Assembly: GCF_000373565.1 (NCBI RefSeq) | Contig: NZ_KB891800.1 | Coordinates: 1 to 64,000 of the forward strand | DNA length: 64,000 nt | Direction of reading: 5' to 3' | From: Streptomyces sp. HmicA12 | GTDB lineage: Bacteria; Actinomycetota; Actinomycetes; Streptomycetales; Streptomycetaceae | Shown: in pieces, positions 62,986-64,000 of the stretch | Position numbering within the stretch: the stretch's first letter is position 1 | Layout: every line of letters starts with the position of its first letter | The notes under the pieces: model-generated | Told to the model about the DNA's origin: nothing | Seen by the model: only the letters and a program-made list of their open reading frames with translations | The model's database searches: none | Made by a program: the position numbers and the translations under genes

Positions 62986-63393
62986 TCAACTCGATTCGCC
63001 GAAGTCGGTCACCACCGTCTTCCCGTGGTACGCGCCGCCGCGGCACACCTGCGAGCCGCCCCCTGCCTCTGCCCCGTCCTCCCAGCGCAGGACACCGCCG
63101 CCGGCCTGGCACTCGGCGGGCGCCAGGTAGTCCAGATCGAAATGCGGTCGCCGTACGTAGGCGAACCCCGGGTCCGTCCCGCCGGCCGCGGGACCCGCTC
63201 CCGCCGCCGCTTTGACGCACCGATAGGCGTCGCCGCCTCCGTAGACGCGGAACGCGGGGGCGCCTCCCGCCGACCGGCACTGCGCCACGGTCAGCAGCGC
63301 CGGCGGGTCCTGGGCGCCGGCCGTCGCGTGGGGTGCGGGGAGCCAGGCGAGCGTCACCGCGCCGAGCAGGACCGCGTATCGCGTGCAGAACAT
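62986..63393 (-). CDS. Small secreted cysteine-containing protein
   Basis: A 135-aa exported protein. The signal peptide (about 1-26, ATAG) precedes a mature domain with four cysteines (in VAQCRSAGG, YRCVKAA, AECQAGGG and QVCRGGAY), probably two disulfides. The two halves look like repeated short modules (AQCRSAGG / AECQAGGG). The family is unknown. ATG 63393. Confidence 0.7.
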   Translation of the reverse strand: MFCTRYAVLLGAVTLAWLPAPHATAGAQDPPALLTVAQCRSAGGAPAFRVYGGGDAYRCVKAAAGAGPAAGGTDPGFAYVRRPHFDLDYLAPAECQAGGGVLRWEDGAEAGGGSQVCRGGAYHGKTVVTDFGESS

Positions 63394-63568
63394 TCTGGGA
63401 CTCGCCTTCCGTCACCGGCCGCGCCCGGTGGACGGGCACGTCCAAGACTGGGCGCGTCCGCGATCCCGCGCAGGCGGGGAGGGCCGAACGGGAGAACCGG
63501 ACGGTCACATGGTCGTTTCCCCCAGTGGTGCCGACCGGTACCTCCGCCCGCGGCAAGGGAGAGCACAC

Positions 63569-64000
63569 ATGAAGGTGGTCTGCGCAGGTGGAGGGCCCGC
63601 GTCCCTGTATCTGGCCATCCTGCTGAAGGCGCGGCACCGCGGCTGGGACGTCAGCGTGCACGAGAGGAACCCCGCGGGGGCGACCTACGGATGGGGCGTC
63701 ACCTACTGGCCCGAGATGCTCGAGACGCTCGCGGCACACGACGACGTGTCCGCACGCGCCATCGAGAAGCACTCGGTGCGATGGAACGGCGGCGTGGCGC
63801 ACATCCGCGACCGGACCACGACCCACCACGGCGACGAGGGCTTCGCGATCGGCCGCCACCGGCTGCTGGAGATCCTGGCCGAGCGGGCGACGTCGCTGGG
63901 CGTCGACGTCCACTACGGCCACGTACTCACGCCTGAAAGTCCCGCCCTGGAAGGCGACTTGATCGTGGCGGGCGACGGCTCCCGGAGCAGGCTGCGCGAC
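63569..64000 (+). CDS. FAD-dependent monooxygenase (partial, runs off window)
   Basis: The first 144 residues of a class A flavin hydroxylase. The N-terminal VVCAGGGPASLYLAILLK binds FAD; GWGVTYWPEML and the DG motif VAGDGSRSRLRD (near 134-144) are typical of p-hydroxybenzoate- or acyl-CoA-type hydroxylases. ATG with AAGGGAGAG about 7 nt upstream. The 3' end is outside the window, so the substrate class cannot be narrowed. Confidence 0.85.
   Translation, partial: MKVVCAGGGPASLYLAILLKARHRGWDVSVHERNPAGATYGWGVTYWPEMLETLAAHDDVSARAIEKHSVRWNGGVAHIRDRTTTHHGDEGFAIGRHRLLEILAERATSLGVDVHYGHVLTPESPALEGDLIVAGDGSRSRLRD

Overview
The window is a chromosomal segment of a Streptomyces. The evidence is high GC with strongly G/C-biased third codon positions, three rodlins, five chaplins, an AtrA-type TetR regulator, a SARP/AfsR-type regulator, a MelC1/MelC2 tyrosinase pair, and a single noticed TTA leucine codon (in melC2). 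From memory, two blocks resemble separate S. coelicolor neighbourhoods: about 0.5-27.3 kb resembles SCO4104-SCO4122 and about 36.4-62.9 kb resembles SCO2699-SCO2719. I could not check this by alignment.

Left part (1-27.3 kb). The left edge holds the promoter/leader region of an rRNA operon reading leftwards off the window. Then come a divergent MarR/MFS exporter pair, a methyltransferase, a PAS-PP2C-ATPase phosphatase, a type II NADH dehydrogenase and divergent atrA. A very unusual sigma factor follows, fusing an ECF-like sigma, a zinc-finger anti-sigma module, a membrane helix and an outside NPCBM domain. Next are a SARP-NB-ARC regulator, an asparagine-synthase-like enzyme, an NsdA-like regulator, lhgO, trmB, a PrsW-type membrane protease, an aldo/keto reductase, an M23 cell-wall peptidase behind a ydaO (c-di-AMP) riboswitch, a membrane PP2C phosphatase, an initiator tRNA-Met, an alginate-lyase-family lipoprotein and a TerB protein.

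Middle part (27.3-36.3 kb) is accessory: an FMN reductase, an NB-ARC/TPR ATPase, a small membrane protein, an alkyl-sulfatase next to a SulP sulfate permease, a GNAT and a monooxygenase-fold protein.

Right part (36.3-64 kb) is a cell-surface island. It carries three rodlins, an LCP ligase, five chaplins (one with two chaplin domains and a sortase-like tail, one without cysteines), several small secreted proteins, a GH26-like hydrolase, and an ATP-grasp/flavoprotein pair. It also carries a tightly overlapping, probably Wzx/Wzy-type exopolysaccharide operon of eight genes (sugar-phosphate transferase, two GT4 glycosyltransferases, ligase/polymerase, MurJ-like flippase, deacetylase, Wzz, GNAT), preceded by a secreted DUF3344-like protein. 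VKOR, tyrosinase with its copper chaperone, a small secreted Cys protein and a truncated flavin monooxygenase complete it. All three rodlins and two chaplins have promoter-like xxxAAC-N16/17-xGTTGx motifs close to the known BldN sigma consensus, 33-48 nt from their start codons. I therefore read this as one developmentally timed aerial-surface assembly locus that combines amyloid proteins, a polysaccharide, disulfide formation and melanin.
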